The notes: generated by a model not told the origin, from the sequence alone. Counted from the first letter of the stretch, positions 46,420-55,913 are shown. The stretch is 64,000 nucleotides of DNA from Robinsoniella peoriensis (GCF_042680125.1 NZ_JBHTNY010000004.1), one strand, 5' to 3'. Numbers and translations: made by a program.

Positions 46420-48657
46420 ATGGAAAGAATTGAAGGTTATGTAGATCATATTGTATTTCGGAACAGCGATAATGGATATACGGTGATGTCTGTTGTCAGC
46501 AAAGGGGATGAAGTTACCTGCGTTGGCATGCTTCAGTATATAGGAGACGGTGAATTAATCGAAGCCCAGGGGCATTATACAGAGCATGCTACCTATGGCC
46601 GCCAGTTCCAGATAGAAAGTTATGAGATTAAGGCGCCGGAAGATGCCATGGCGATAGAACGGTATCTGGGCTCCGGTGCAATTAAGGGAATCGGCGTGGC
46701 GCTGGCAGCCAGGATTGTGCGCCGTTTTAAAGATGATACATTTCGGATTATTGAAGAAGAACCGGAACGTCTGGCAGAAATTAAGGGGATCAGTGAAAAA
46801 AAAGCCAGAGAGATTTCAGCTCAGGTTGAAGAAAAACGGGATATGCGTAAAGCGATGATTTTTTTACAGAAATACGGTATTTCCACTGCCCTTGGAGTGA
46901 AGATTTATAAAGAATATGGACAGAACCTCTATCAGATCATCCAGGAAAACCCATATAAAATGGCGGATGATATTGATGGGGTGGGATTCCGCATCGCAGA
47001 CGAGATTGCGTCTAAGGTTGGTATACATACTGATTCTGATTTTCGGATTAAGAGCGGAATTCTTTATAGTCTGCTGCAGGCATCCCAGGAAGGACATGTG
47101 TATCTGCCCAGAGAAATCCTGTTTCAGAGGGCAGGAGAACTCCTTGGCATTGCGCCGGATCTGATGGATAAACATCTGATGGACATGGCAGTCGACCGTA
47201 AAGTCATTTTGAAGGAAGAAGCAGGTAAAGTGCTGGTATACAGCGCATCCTATTATTATCTGGAACTCAATACGGCAAAAATGCTTCACGATCTGAATAT
47301 TTCCAGCGTTGTTTCTGAGGAAAAGATCCTTTCCCGGATCAGTACCATAGAAAAGGAAAATGAAACAGAGCTGGACGAAATGCAGAAGTCTGCAGTCACA
47401 GAAGCAGTCAGAAACGGACTTCTGATTATCACCGGAGGTCCGGGTACCGGTAAGACAACGACGATTAATGCACTGATTGATTATTTTGAAACAGAAGGAT
47501 TAATGATATCCCTGGCGGCTCCCACAGGAAGAGCTGCGAAACGTATGACGGAAGCTACCGGTTACGAGGCTCAGACCATACACCGGCTTCTGGAGTTATC
47601 CGGAGGGATGGAGGAAATGGCAGGCAGGGTACAGTTTGAGCGGAATGCCCAGAATCCCCTGGAGGCAGACGTCATCATCATTGATGAAATGTCCATGGTA
47701 GATATACATTTGATATATGCTCTTTTAAGTGCCATAACTGTGGGAACCAGGCTGATTCTGGTTGGTGACGTGAACCAGCTGCCGTCGGTGGGACCTGGAA
47801 GCGTTCTAAAGGATGTGATAGATTCCGGTTGTTTCCCGGTAGTGCGCCTTACGAAAATATTCCGCCAGGCAAGTGAAAGCGATATTGTAGTCAATGCCCA
47901 TAAGATTAATCAGGGAGAAAAAGTGGTACTGGATAACAAAAGTATGGACTTTTTCTTTTTGCAGCGCAATGATGCAAATGTTATCATAAGCGTGGTTTTG
48001 ACATTGATACAGAAAAAGCTTCCAAAATTTGTAGATGCCTCTATGTTTGACATTCAGGTTATGACACCCATGCGCAAGGGACTGCTTGGGGTAGATCGTT
48101 TAAACGGTATACTGCAGCAGTATCTGAACCCGCCGGAGAAAAGCAAGAATGAGCGGGAACATGGGGACGGTCTGTTCCGGGAAGGGGACAAGGTCATGCA
48201 GATTAAAAATAATTACCAGATTCAGTGGGAAAAACGCGGAAGATACGGAATTCCCATTGAAAAGGGTGATGGTGTTTTTAACGGTGATATGGGGATTGTC
48301 CGCGAGATTAACACTTTTTCGGAACTGCTAACCGTAGAATATGATGAATGCAGGTTTGTAGAGTACTCATTTAAACAACTGGATGAACTGGAGCTTGCCT
48401 ATGCGATTACCATCCATAAAGCCCAGGGCAGCGAATATCCCGCTGTAGTCATCCCGCTGCTAAATGGCCCCAGAATGCTGATGAACCGTAACCTGCTCTA
48501 TACGGCAGTAACCAGAGCGAGAAAATGCGTAACGCTGGTAGGAAGCCCAAATACGTTTTATCAGATGGTAGAAAATGAATTTGAACAGAAACGTTATACG
48601 ACACTTCAGGAGCGGATCAAAGAATTAAACGATCTTAGGCAGGGAGAATTACAATAA
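46420..48657 (+). CDS. recD2: RecD2-type ATP-dependent 5'-3' DNA helicase
   Basis: A 745-residue RecD2 helicase, the stand-alone form in organisms lacking RecBC. N-terminal OB and helix-hairpin-helix regions (GSGAIKGIGVALAARIV; LAEIKGISEKKAREI) precede the motor. Walker A is GGPGTGKTTT (339-348, K345), Walker B IIIDEMSMVD, then VGDVNQLPSVGPGSVL and the late motif YAITIHKAQGSEYPAV. In Bacillus RecD2 acts in replication fork and mismatch repair. The start ATG 46420 follows ACAGGAGAAG, right after a palindromic repeat element. Confidence 0.96.
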   Translation: MERIEGYVDHIVFRNSDNGYTVMSVVSKGDEVTCVGMLQYIGDGELIEAQGHYTEHATYGRQFQIESYEIKAPEDAMAIERYLGSGAIKGIGVALAARIVRRFKDDTFRIIEEEPERLAEIKGISEKKAREISAQVEEKRDMRKAMIFLQKYGISTALGVKIYKEYGQNLYQIIQENPYKMADDIDGVGFRIADEIASKVGIHTDSDFRIKSGILYSLLQASQEGHVYLPREILFQRAGELLGIAPDLMDKHLMDMAVDRKVILKEEAGKVLVYSASYYYLELNTAKMLHDLNISSVVSEEKILSRISTIEKENETELDEMQKSAVTEAVRNGLLIITGGPGTGKTTTINALIDYFETEGLMISLAAPTGRAAKRMTEATGYEAQTIHRLLELSGGMEEMAGRVQFERNAQNPLEADVIIIDEMSMVDIHLIYALLSAITVGTRLILVGDVNQLPSVGPGSVLKDVIDSGCFPVVRLTKIFRQASESDIVVNAHKINQGEKVVLDNKSMDFFFLQRNDANVIISVVLTLIQKKLPKFVDASMFDIQVMTPMRKGLLGVDRLNGILQQYLNPPEKSKNEREHGDGLFREGDKVMQIKNNYQIQWEKRGRYGIPIEKGDGVFNGDMGIVREINTFSELLTVEYDECRFVEYSFKQLDELELAYAITIHKAQGSEYPAVVIPLLNGPRMLMNRNLLYTAVTRARKCVTLVGSPNTFYQMVENEFEQKRYTTLQERIKELNDLRQGELQ

Positions 48658-48715
48658 AGATTCTGAAAAACTCTTTAATACTGAAAAACCCTTGGGAGAG
48701 AGTTTCAGGTAGAAA

Positions 48716-49435
48716 ATGAATCAAATAAAAGAGCTGCTTCTTGGCATTTTATTTCCCAGGAGGTGTCCCCTCTGCGGAAAAATTGTAAAGCGGACAGAAG
48801 GAACGGCATGCAGAAAATGCCGGGAAAAAGTAAAACCCCTCAGTGAGCCTCTCTGCAAAAAGTGCGGAAAGCCAATTTTATGGGAAGAGGCAGAATATTG
48901 CTTTGACTGCACCCGGCACCCGCATACTTATGAGTGCGGAGGGGCAGTGTATCTTTATGAGAAAGAGATGAAGGAAGCTGTCCGTCAGTTAAAATACAAT
49001 AATAAAAGAGAATACGCTGACTTTTTTGCTGAAGAAATCTATAAGCATCTGGGAACCCGGGTTCACAAATGGAATCCGGATGCTGTCATTGCGGTTCCCA
49101 TGTATTGGAGGAAGCAGCAGAAGAGAGGATATAATCAGGGAGAAGTGCTTGCCCGGAAAACGGCGCACCTCCTTTCCGTTCCCTATCGGAAAAAGTTGGT
49201 GAAAAAGGTAATAAATACAGATTCCCAGAAGGATTTAAGCCGCAAAGAGCGAAAAAAGAATCTGAAAAATGCTTTTAAAATCAAACAGCCTGATGTAAAA
49301 TTAAATGTGGTTCTGATCATTGATGATGTTTATACCACAGGCAGTACGGTGGATGCCGTTGCAAAAGTTCTGCGGGAGCATGGAGTTGGAAAGGTATATT
49401 ATATCAGTCTGTGTATTGGAAAAGGAAGTTCCTGA
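48716..49435 (+). CDS. ComF-family phosphoribosyltransferase-like protein
   Basis: A 239-residue ComF/GntX protein. The N-terminus carries zinc-type cysteine pairs (CPLC, CRKC, CKKC, CFDC, residues about 17-69). The C-terminal half is a type I phosphoribosyltransferase fold with the PRPP-binding loop VVLIIDDVYTTGSTVDA (about 200-216). ComF is needed for single-stranded DNA uptake in natural competence; other competence genes are not in this window. It starts 58 bases after recD2 and may be co-transcribed with it. Confidence 0.93.
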   Translation: MNQIKELLLGILFPRRCPLCGKIVKRTEGTACRKCREKVKPLSEPLCKKCGKPILWEEAEYCFDCTRHPHTYECGGAVYLYEKEMKEAVRQLKYNNKREYADFFAEEIYKHLGTRVHKWNPDAVIAVPMYWRKQQKRGYNQGEVLARKTAHLLSVPYRKKLVKKVINTDSQKDLSRKERKKNLKNAFKIKQPDVKLNVVLIIDDVYTTGSTVDAVAKVLREHGVGKVYYISLCIGKGSS

Positions 49436-49444
49436 ACAATAAAC

Positions 49445-49487
49445 TTTTCAATAGACTGTTTTTGTGCTATACTAAATAAAGTATAGC
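49445..49487 (+). promoter_or_regulatory. Promoter with dyad before the membrane-protein/cdaA cluster
   Basis: TTTTCA (49445-49450), 17 bases and TATACT (49468-49473). The -10 lies inside an inverted repeat GCTATAC (49466-49472) / GTATAGC (49481-49487), which could be an operator or the 5' stem of the transcript. Confidence 0.55.
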
Positions 49488-49506
49488 TATGTTTGAGGAG
49501 GCCTGT

Positions 49507-49983
49507 ATGATTAATGAAAAACGCATAAAGCTCATGACAAGAATGGCCATTTTTGAGAGTAGAAATGAAGAGGAATTGTATAAAGTAAAGAATTATTTCC
49601 GCAGTGATTATATTGGTGTACATATGATTAAAAATGCAATCCGTATAACAATTGTTTTTTTACTGGGGTTATTGGCATGGGGCTGTTATAATATGGACAA
49701 ACTGGTAAAAGAGATAACCAGTATGGACATTGGCGCACTGGTAATGCGGATTGTTGTTGTATATGTAGTGGTTTTGGTTGTTTATTCAATCATTACCTAT
49801 ATTATTTTTTCATTTCAATATATCAGGGCAAAGGAAGACCTTGAGTATTACCAGATACTGCTGGAAAAACTGGAAAAAGAATATGAACGTGAGGAAGCAG
49901 GCCTGCAATCTGCATCGGGTATCAACAGGGATCGAAGTAAAACACTGGGAGGAGACAGGCATGGGAACGTTACTGGAGTTTAA
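49507..49983 (+). CDS. Uncharacterised two-helix membrane protein
   Basis: A 158-residue protein not recognised by family. It has a charged N-terminal cytoplasmic segment (about 1-44), two membrane helices (about 45-63 and 80-107) and a charged, coiled-coil-prone segment (RAKEDLEYYQILLEKLEKEYERE, about 109-131). ATG 49507 is chosen because GAGGAGG lies just upstream. The end overlaps the next gene by 23 bases, so the two are likely made together. It is upstream of cdaA, but a functional link is only inferred from position. Confidence 0.7.
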   Translation: MINEKRIKLMTRMAIFESRNEEELYKVKNYFRSDYIGVHMIKNAIRITIVFLLGLLAWGCYNMDKLVKEITSMDIGALVMRIVVVYVVVLVVYSIITYIIFSFQYIRAKEDLEYYQILLEKLEKEYEREEAGLQSASGINRDRSKTLGGDRHGNVTGV

Positions 49984-50992
49984 GGAAATTATAAAGAATT
50001 TCTATGGAAAGTATGATTCCTATCTGGTTTCCATTGGAAAGTTCTTAATAGCACTATGTGCGTTTATGATGATTAATATCAAACTGGGGCAGATGCATCT
50101 GCTGAATAATCCGGTCATTGTAATAATATTAGCATTAGTTTGTTCATTTTTGCCGTTAAATGCAATTGTTTTGTTTGGCGCGGCATTTATAATCGGGCAT
50201 TTATATGCTCTGTCACTGGAAGCTTTTCTGATTGGCACCGGAATACTGGTGGTAATGCTGCTGCTTTACTTTGGGATTGCCCCCAAAGAGAGTCTGGCAA
50301 TTATTCTGACACCAATTGCATATGGGCTTAATATTCCCTGTGCGGTACCTTTGGTACTGGGGCTTGTCAGGACACCTTTTGCAGGAATCGGGATAGCATT
50401 TGGAACCATAGGATTTTATACCGTATCTGTTTTGGATGACAAGGCAAAAGGCGTATCGGCAACGGCGAAAGATGCTACCGAGGCCATGGTTCAGAAACTG
50501 ACGGGCCTGTTGGACAGCATCTTAAAAAATCCGGAGATGATTATCGCCATTATAACGATGCTGGCAGTCATTGTTATGGTCTATGTAATTCGACGCATGG
50601 CGATTAAATATGCCTGGTCTGTTGCTATACTGGTAGGAACATTCATATTCCTGATCAGCACCCTGATGGGTGGAATGGTTATGGGGACTGGAAAAAATTT
50701 CCTGGCAGTCATTCTTGGCACAGCAGTATCGGCAGCTATAGGATTTTTATTAAAATTGTTTTTATTTGAAGTAGATTATAAGAGGACACAAAAGGTACAA
50801 TTTGAAGATGATGATTATTACTATTTTGTGAAAGCCGTGCCGAAGACGATGGTAAAGCCAAGGCAAAAAGAGATACGGCATGAAGAGCCGGCGCGTAAAT
50901 CAAGAAATGAGGGGAGCGGCGCTGCCAAGAGGCCGAATCGGGTTCGAAGAGGGGAACCGGGAAGGTCGGATTTGGATATTAAAGATTATTAA
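49961..50992 (+). CDS. Uncharacterised multi-pass membrane protein
   Basis: A 343-residue membrane protein, family not recognised. About eight or nine hydrophobic segments occur between residues 20 and 265 (for example IVIILALVCSFLPLNAIVLFGAAF and MIIAIITMLAVIVMVYVI). They are followed by an acidic cluster (FEDDDYYYFVKAVPK) and a basic, low-complexity cytoplasmic tail ending DLDIKDY. ATG 49961 follows GGGAGGAG. It overlaps the upstream small membrane protein gene and ends 11 bases before cdaA, so it belongs to that operon. Confidence 0.7.
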   Translation: MGTLLEFKEIIKNFYGKYDSYLVSIGKFLIALCAFMMINIKLGQMHLLNNPVIVIILALVCSFLPLNAIVLFGAAFIIGHLYALSLEAFLIGTGILVVMLLLYFGIAPKESLAIILTPIAYGLNIPCAVPLVLGLVRTPFAGIGIAFGTIGFYTVSVLDDKAKGVSATAKDATEAMVQKLTGLLDSILKNPEMIIAIITMLAVIVMVYVIRRMAIKYAWSVAILVGTFIFLISTLMGGMVMGTGKNFLAVILGTAVSAAIGFLLKLFLFEVDYKRTQKVQFEDDDYYYFVKAVPKTMVKPRQKEIRHEEPARKSRNEGSGAAKRPNRVRRGEPGRSDLDIKDY

Positions 50993-51003
50993 TTAGAAGG
51001 GGC

Positions 51004-51900
51004 GTGAGAGCAGTGGAGGTTATAAAGAGATTTTTTATGGTAAATCTTTATAAGCTGACGGAGCCTATCTCCAATATTAACTACAGAGATGTGATCGAAA
51101 TAATTATCCTGACATTTATCGTTTACCGACTTCTGGTATGGATAAAGGATACAAGGGCATGGACTTTGTTAAAGGGGATCCTGCTCCTGGGGCTGTTTGT
51201 TTTAATAGCCAATATTTTCGAACTGGATACCATAACATTTTTGATTAATAAAGGAATTGGTTTTGCATTTATGGCAGTAATGGTAATTTTTCAGCCGGAG
51301 CTTCGCAGGGCATTGGAAGAATTGGGAGAGAAAAAGATATTTACAACATTAACGCCATTTGATACAGCCAGAGATATCAGAGAACGTTTTAGTGATAAAA
51401 CGGTAAATGAATTGGTGAAAGCAACAGTTGAGATGGCAAAGGTTAAGACGGGTGCATTAATTGTCATTGAAAATAATGTTACGCTGGCTGAGTATGAAAG
51501 AACCGGGATCGCTATTGATTCCATATTAACCAGCCAGTTACTGATTAATATATTTGAGCATAATACGCCGCTTCACGATGGGGCAGTGATTGTAAGGGGG
51601 AATCGGATTATTTCCGCTACCTGTTACCTGCCTTTATCGGATAACCTGGCGCTCAGCAAAGAACTTGGAACCAGACACAGAGCCGGTGTTGGAATCAGTG
51701 AGGAGACTGATTCATTGACAATTATTGTTTCAGAAGAGACGGGAAGCGTTTCACTTGCCAGCAAGGGCAAACTAATGCGGGATGTTGACGCAGCAGTATT
51801 GAGACAGCAATTAGTGATTCTTCAGGATAAATCCGTAGACACGAAAAAGTTCAGACTTTGGAAAGGAAAGGGTAAAAATGAAGAAAAGCTTGGTGAATAA
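51004..51900 (+). CDS. cdaA: Diadenylate cyclase CdaA
   Basis: CdaA makes cyclic di-AMP from two ATP at the membrane and controls osmolyte and potassium balance and cell-wall homeostasis. The 298-residue protein has about three N-terminal helices (about 30-95) and a DisA_N catalytic domain with the DGA motif (192-194) and the RHR motif (224-226, GTRHRAGVG). The start is GTG 51004; GTG 51013 is an alternative with better spacing from AGAAGGGG. The cdaR gene overlaps its 3' end by 23 bases. glmM, its usual third partner, does not follow. Confidence 0.96.
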   Translation: MRAVEVIKRFFMVNLYKLTEPISNINYRDVIEIIILTFIVYRLLVWIKDTRAWTLLKGILLLGLFVLIANIFELDTITFLINKGIGFAFMAVMVIFQPELRRALEELGEKKIFTTLTPFDTARDIRERFSDKTVNELVKATVEMAKVKTGALIVIENNVTLAEYERTGIAIDSILTSQLLINIFEHNTPLHDGAVIVRGNRIISATCYLPLSDNLALSKELGTRHRAGVGISEETDSLTIIVSEETGSVSLASKGKLMRDVDAAVLRQQLVILQDKSVDTKKFRLWKGKGKNEEKLGE

Positions 51901-53203
51901 CTTTGGTCTAAAACTGATTTCCATTGTACTGGCATTTTTTATCTGGATGATCGTGGTTCAGGATAATGATCCGGAAAAAACGAAGCCATTTACCAATATA
52001 CAGGTAGAAATGGAAAATCAGGAGAGTATGGAAAAGCTGGGTAAGGTCTATGAGGTTCTGAATAATACAGATACGGTTACCGTGTATGTTACAGGAAGAA
52101 ATTCAGTGATAAAGGAACTGGACAACTCTGATTTCAGAGTAACGGCTGATCTTGAGAATCTTAATGACCTGGGGACCGTACCGTATGTAATAACCTGTAA
52201 GAACTCATCCATTAAAAAAGAAAATATAAAGGTAGAGCCGTCTTCGCTAAAGGTCAGAATTGAGCCCAAGGTAGAAAAATCATTTGCGGTAAAAGCTGTG
52301 ACTACGGGAAACCCCAAAACAGGTTATGTTATCGGAAATGCAACCGTAAAGCAGGGGGATTCGATTATTGTAGCAGGACCACAGTCTTTGATTAATATTA
52401 TCAGCCGTGTCGTAGTTGCAGTGGATGTTAACGGACTGAATGAAAGTAAAAGCCTGAAAGGTACACTCAAAATCATCGATAAAAATGATGAAGAGTTTGC
52501 TGAGACGAAAATGAAGAGTATGGAATGTAAGACATCCAGTGGTGTTCCAATCACAGAATTAGGATCTGTGGAGGTCTTTGCAGATCTGTGGAGGGTACAG
52601 CCCGATATCAAGCTGGATGTGAATGTAGTGGGTATGCCGGCAGTTGGTTATAAGAAGACAGATACTACGATAACACCGGAAACAATCAGCCTTGCAGGAA
52701 CAGAAAGCGCTTTAAAGGAATTGAACGGTCATTTGCAATTGAATGAGGATGTTTCAGTAGAAGGGGCAACTTCTGATGTTACAAAGAAGATTGAGCTTCA
52801 GGATATGTTGGCGGAACAGCATGATTTGAAATTGGTGGAGACAGCAACGGATACCGTTACTGTAACGGTCGGGATTGAAAAAGCAGGAACAAAAACGGTG
52901 TATTTACCGGTGAACAGGCTAAATACGAAAAATATTCCGACAGATTTAAAGATAACACTGACGCCATCGGATAAGATTCCAATCATAATCACAACTACAA
53001 CAGGTGAGCTAAATGAGTTTGATGCAGAAGATATTAAGGCGACACTGGATTTAAGCGATTATAAAACAGCTGGAACTTATAAAGTAACATTAAAAGTGGA
53101 ACTGCCAGAAGGATATGTTTTGGCATCTGATGTAATAATTGTTGTGAATCTGGAGAAAAAAGAAGAAACTGCAATTACAGAAAAAAGTACGGTGGAGGAA
53201 TAA
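51878..53203 (+). CDS. cdaR: CdaR, YbbR-domain regulator of CdaA
   Basis: A 441-residue extracytoplasmic protein anchored by one N-terminal helix (about 7-27, LKLISIVLAFFIWMIVVQDND). It then carries several YbbR repeats, visible from recurrent segments such as KPFTNIQVEMEN, VKAVTTGNPKTGYVIGNATV and NVVGMPAVGYKKTDTTITPETISLAG. CdaR binds and modulates CdaA. ATG 51878 lies within cdaA (after GGAAAGGG), giving translational coupling. The HPr gene starts two bases after its stop. Confidence 0.94.
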   Translation: MKKSLVNNFGLKLISIVLAFFIWMIVVQDNDPEKTKPFTNIQVEMENQESMEKLGKVYEVLNNTDTVTVYVTGRNSVIKELDNSDFRVTADLENLNDLGTVPYVITCKNSSIKKENIKVEPSSLKVRIEPKVEKSFAVKAVTTGNPKTGYVIGNATVKQGDSIIVAGPQSLINIISRVVVAVDVNGLNESKSLKGTLKIIDKNDEEFAETKMKSMECKTSSGVPITELGSVEVFADLWRVQPDIKLDVNVVGMPAVGYKKTDTTITPETISLAGTESALKELNGHLQLNEDVSVEGATSDVTKKIELQDMLAEQHDLKLVETATDTVTVTVGIEKAGTKTVYLPVNRLNTKNIPTDLKITLTPSDKIPIIITTTTGELNEFDAEDIKATLDLSDYKTAGTYKVTLKVELPEGYVLASDVIIVVNLEKKEETAITEKSTVEE

Positions 53204-53205
53204 TT

Positions 53206-53469
53206 ATGGTTAGTCAAAAGGTAACAGTGAAGAATGCGACGGGCCTTCATTTAAGGCCGGCAGGGGTACTTTGTAAAGAAGCGATGCAATTTAAGTCCTT
53301 AATCACATTTACAAAAGACAGCAGTACGGCAAATGCAAAAAGTGTATTAAGTGTGTTGGGTGCCTGTGTCAAATGCGGCGATGAAATTGAACTGGTTTGC
53401 GAAGGTGAAGATGAGAATGAAGCATTGGAAACACTTGTAAATGCCATAGAGAGCGGACTGGGAGAATAA
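53206..53469 (+). CDS. ptsH: HPr phosphocarrier protein
   Basis: An 87-residue canonical HPr of the phosphotransferase system. The catalytic H15 is in GLHLRPAG and the regulatory Ser46 in NAKSVLS. It accepts phosphate from PEP through enzyme I and, when Ser46 is phosphorylated, can act with CcpA. It ends the cdaA-cdaR transcription unit, an unusual place since ptsH is normally next to ptsI. Compare the Crh-like copy at 15478, which has E15. Confidence 0.93.
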   Translation: MVSQKVTVKNATGLHLRPAGVLCKEAMQFKSLITFTKDSSTANAKSVLSVLGACVKCGDEIELVCEGEDENEALETLVNAIESGLGE

Positions 53470-53471
53470 GG

Positions 53472-53506
53472 AAAACCCTGCAGAGTTCAATCTGCAGGGT
53501 TTTTTA
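53472..53506 (+). terminator. Terminator after HPr gene
   Basis: AAAACCCTGCAGA (53472-53484) pairs with TCTGCAGGGTTTT (53491-53503) and is followed by more T residues. Confidence 0.92.
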
Positions 53507-53525
53507 TATCAGTAATTTATTCAGG

Positions 53526-53571
53526 CAAAAAAGAAAAGCTGCAGGAGATGTTTAATCCTGCAGCTTTTCTT
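53526..53571 (-). terminator. Terminator of the leftward L,D-transpeptidase gene
   Basis: A perfect 16-bp stem: AAGAAAAGCTGCAGGA (53531-53546) and TCCTGCAGCTTTTCTT (53556-53571). On the minus strand it ends in a run of T residues (complement of 53527-53532), downstream of the gene at 53609. Confidence 0.88.
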
Positions 53572-53608
53572 GTATACATCCTTGCGCAATTCAACTTTTA
53601 AATACGCT

Positions 53609-55840
53609 CTAGTGAAATAACGGATCAGTCGGATCATGTGTTGCATTGGCATCCATATACTGTAATGCAGGTTTTCCCAGTGGTCCCGGGTTACTTGCAT
53701 CATCATAGATGGTTACTTTTGTACCAATTGGACAATGATCATAGAGCCATTTTGCATCTGCTACAGTCAGCCGGATACATCCGTGGGATGCAGGTTTTCC
53801 AAGCTGATTATAAGTAGCTGCCGGTAAGGAGTTCGGATCTCTGTATCTGGTTACCGGTGCAGAATGGAACAGGATCTCCGGGGTCAGGTGAGAACAATAC
53901 TGTCCCCAGCTGGGTCCGTCTAATTCATGCCAACGCAGTTTATCCAGCATTGTAAAGTTACCTAGTGGAGTCCATCCAACCTGTATACCGGTAGAACAAA
54001 GCATTGCTTTGATTGGTTCACCGTCTGCATACACGGTAATGGTGTTTGCTGCACGGTTTACTTTCACGGTAAGTGTTCCGGTGGATAATAAATCAATTCC
54101 GCCGCTGGAACCAAAGTTGTATACTTTTCCATCAACGGTTTGTCTGCCTTTTAACATAACGCCTTTACTGTTGAAGTAATACTTCTTAGCATCATAGGTC
54201 AGCCAGCCGGTACGTCTTGCTCCCGTATCTGTTTCCAGGTAGTAGGTCTTGGATCCAAGATTCATCCAGCCCTTTTTCATGGCACCGCTGCTCTTGTTAA
54301 AATAATAATACTTGCCGCTGATTTTCTGCCATCCTGTTTTCATGGCGCCTGTCTTAGAATCTAAGTAATAAGTAGATCCGCCAAGGACTCTTCTGCCGGT
54401 AAGCATTTTACCGTTAGAAGCGAAATAATACCATTTCTTTTTAATCTTTTCCCAGCCTGTCTGGCGTACACCCTTGGAATTCAGGTAGTAAGTACTCTTA
54501 CCCCTTTTAAGCCACCCATTTTGCATAACGCCGGTGGATTTGTTGTAGTAATAATAATTGTTTTTGTATTTTACCCAGCCAGTATACAACTGTCCTTTTT
54601 TATTTGAATAATAGGATTTTCCAGAATCTGTAAAACGTCCGATTCGGATCTGACCTTTACTGTTTGCAAAATATCTTTTGCCTTTGTATTTAAAAACTCC
54701 GGTTTTAATACGTCCATATTTGTCTGAGTAATATTTTTTACCTTTGTATGTAGTGATTCTGTCTGTACGAACAACACCACTGGAAGAAATGAGGTATCTT
54801 TTGCCACCTATTGTTTTCAGGCAGTTTTTATACATGGAAACATTAAATGCATAGTACTTTGAACCAATTTTTTTGACTGTTTTTGTAACTAGTGTTCCAT
54901 CCGGATTGGAATAATATTTTTTCTTATCCGCTGCTGTATTCCAGCCGTTTGTTTTGATTTCCCCGTTCGTCATCACAAAATAGTATGCATTGTTGATTTT
55001 CATAGCACTGTTCTTACCGATAATTAAAGAACCATCGCCATTAAAGTAATACTTTTTGCCGTCTACTGTCTGCAAACCAGTTACTAATACACCGTCCGGA
55101 TTGGAGTAGTATTTTTTGTTTGCATAAGTGTTCCAGCTTTTAAGCTTGATTTCTCCGGTGGACAAAACGAAATACAGAGTGTTATTGATCTTCTGTGGTG
55201 CATTGCTTCCTATCAGCATGGAACCGTCTGCATTGTAGAAGTATTTTTTTCCGTTGATCGTCTGAAAGCCAAATCTCATGATGCCATCCGCATCAAAATA
55301 GTACTGTTTGCCTTCGATGGTAACCTGACCTGATACACGAATACCGTTCGCATCAAAATAATATTTATTGTTATCGATTTCCTTTATTATCCCTTTCAGG
55401 CGCTCTCCATCCTGAATGTAATATGTTTTGCCATCTACGGTATGCCAGCCGTTTTCTTCTATAACAGCTTCGGTTTCGTCCGCTTGCTTAGGAGCAGTTG
55501 TGGATGGCTGAATGGGAGCTTCTGTTGCAGGTGGTGTAGCAGGTTCCGTAACAGGTTCGGTAGCATCTGTAACAGGTTCGGATGTCGTCTCAGCTTCTGT
55601 ACTTTCTGTATTTTCCGGTGTTTCTGTTTCCGAATCACGTTCATTAGTAAGCTGAGTGGCAGTTTCTTCCGTAACAGGTTCTGTGTTAGACTCTGTCTCT
55701 GATGCCGTGTTGACGTTGGTTGTCTGAACAGTCTTTGGAGCAGAACCATCGGGTGATTCAGCTGCAAAGGCTACGGAGGACAAGCCTAAAGTCAGACATG
55801 CAGAAAGACAAAGAGCCGCTAATACTTTTTTCATTTTCAT
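53609..55840 (-). CDS. L,D-transpeptidase (YkuD) with choline-binding-type repeats
   Basis: A 743-residue secreted cell-wall enzyme. Signal peptide (1-27, ending VAFAAE) and a Thr/Glu/Pro-rich spacer (about 28-130) precede roughly 20 cell-wall-binding repeats (about 130-610) of the type GWxxxxGKxYYFxxxGxMxTG. The YkuD domain at the C-terminus has the catalytic C688 in SHGCIRLT (H686), so it likely makes 3-3 peptidoglycan crosslinks or attaches proteins. ATG at 55840 is preceded (minus strand) by AAAGGAG. The repeats resemble choline-binding modules, and lic genes are adjacent, which supports anchoring to phosphocholine on teichoic acid. Confidence 0.92.
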   Translation of the reverse strand: MKMKKVLAALCLSACLTLGLSSVAFAAESPDGSAPKTVQTTNVNTASETESNTEPVTEETATQLTNERDSETETPENTESTEAETTSEPVTDATEPVTEPATPPATEAPIQPSTTAPKQADETEAVIEENGWHTVDGKTYYIQDGERLKGIIKEIDNNKYYFDANGIRVSGQVTIEGKQYYFDADGIMRFGFQTINGKKYFYNADGSMLIGSNAPQKINNTLYFVLSTGEIKLKSWNTYANKKYYSNPDGVLVTGLQTVDGKKYYFNGDGSLIIGKNSAMKINNAYYFVMTNGEIKTNGWNTAADKKKYYSNPDGTLVTKTVKKIGSKYYAFNVSMYKNCLKTIGGKRYLISSSGVVRTDRITTYKGKKYYSDKYGRIKTGVFKYKGKRYFANSKGQIRIGRFTDSGKSYYSNKKGQLYTGWVKYKNNYYYYNKSTGVMQNGWLKRGKSTYYLNSKGVRQTGWEKIKKKWYYFASNGKMLTGRRVLGGSTYYLDSKTGAMKTGWQKISGKYYYFNKSSGAMKKGWMNLGSKTYYLETDTGARRTGWLTYDAKKYYFNSKGVMLKGRQTVDGKVYNFGSSGGIDLLSTGTLTVKVNRAANTITVYADGEPIKAMLCSTGIQVGWTPLGNFTMLDKLRWHELDGPSWGQYCSHLTPEILFHSAPVTRYRDPNSLPAATYNQLGKPASHGCIRLTVADAKWLYDHCPIGTKVTIYDDASNPGPLGKPALQYMDANATHDPTDPLFH

Positions 55841-55884
55841 AAATAAAGCTCCTTTTCTAATTGTGCATAAACGTTCTCCCCACT

Positions 55885-55913
55885 AGTGTAATATATTAAC
55901 TTTATATTTTCAA
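55885..55913 (-). promoter_or_regulatory. Putative promoter of the L,D-transpeptidase gene
   Basis: On the minus strand TTGAAA (complement of 55908-55913), 17 bases, TACACT (complement of 55885-55890). It lies in the 125-base gap after the licC-like gene; readthrough from that gene is also possible. Confidence 0.5.

Noticed and set aside
46179..46433. 84-codon plus-strand frame before recD2
   Set aside because: Lies almost wholly within palindromic repeat elements; no ribosome site and arginine-rich translation typical of repeat DNA.
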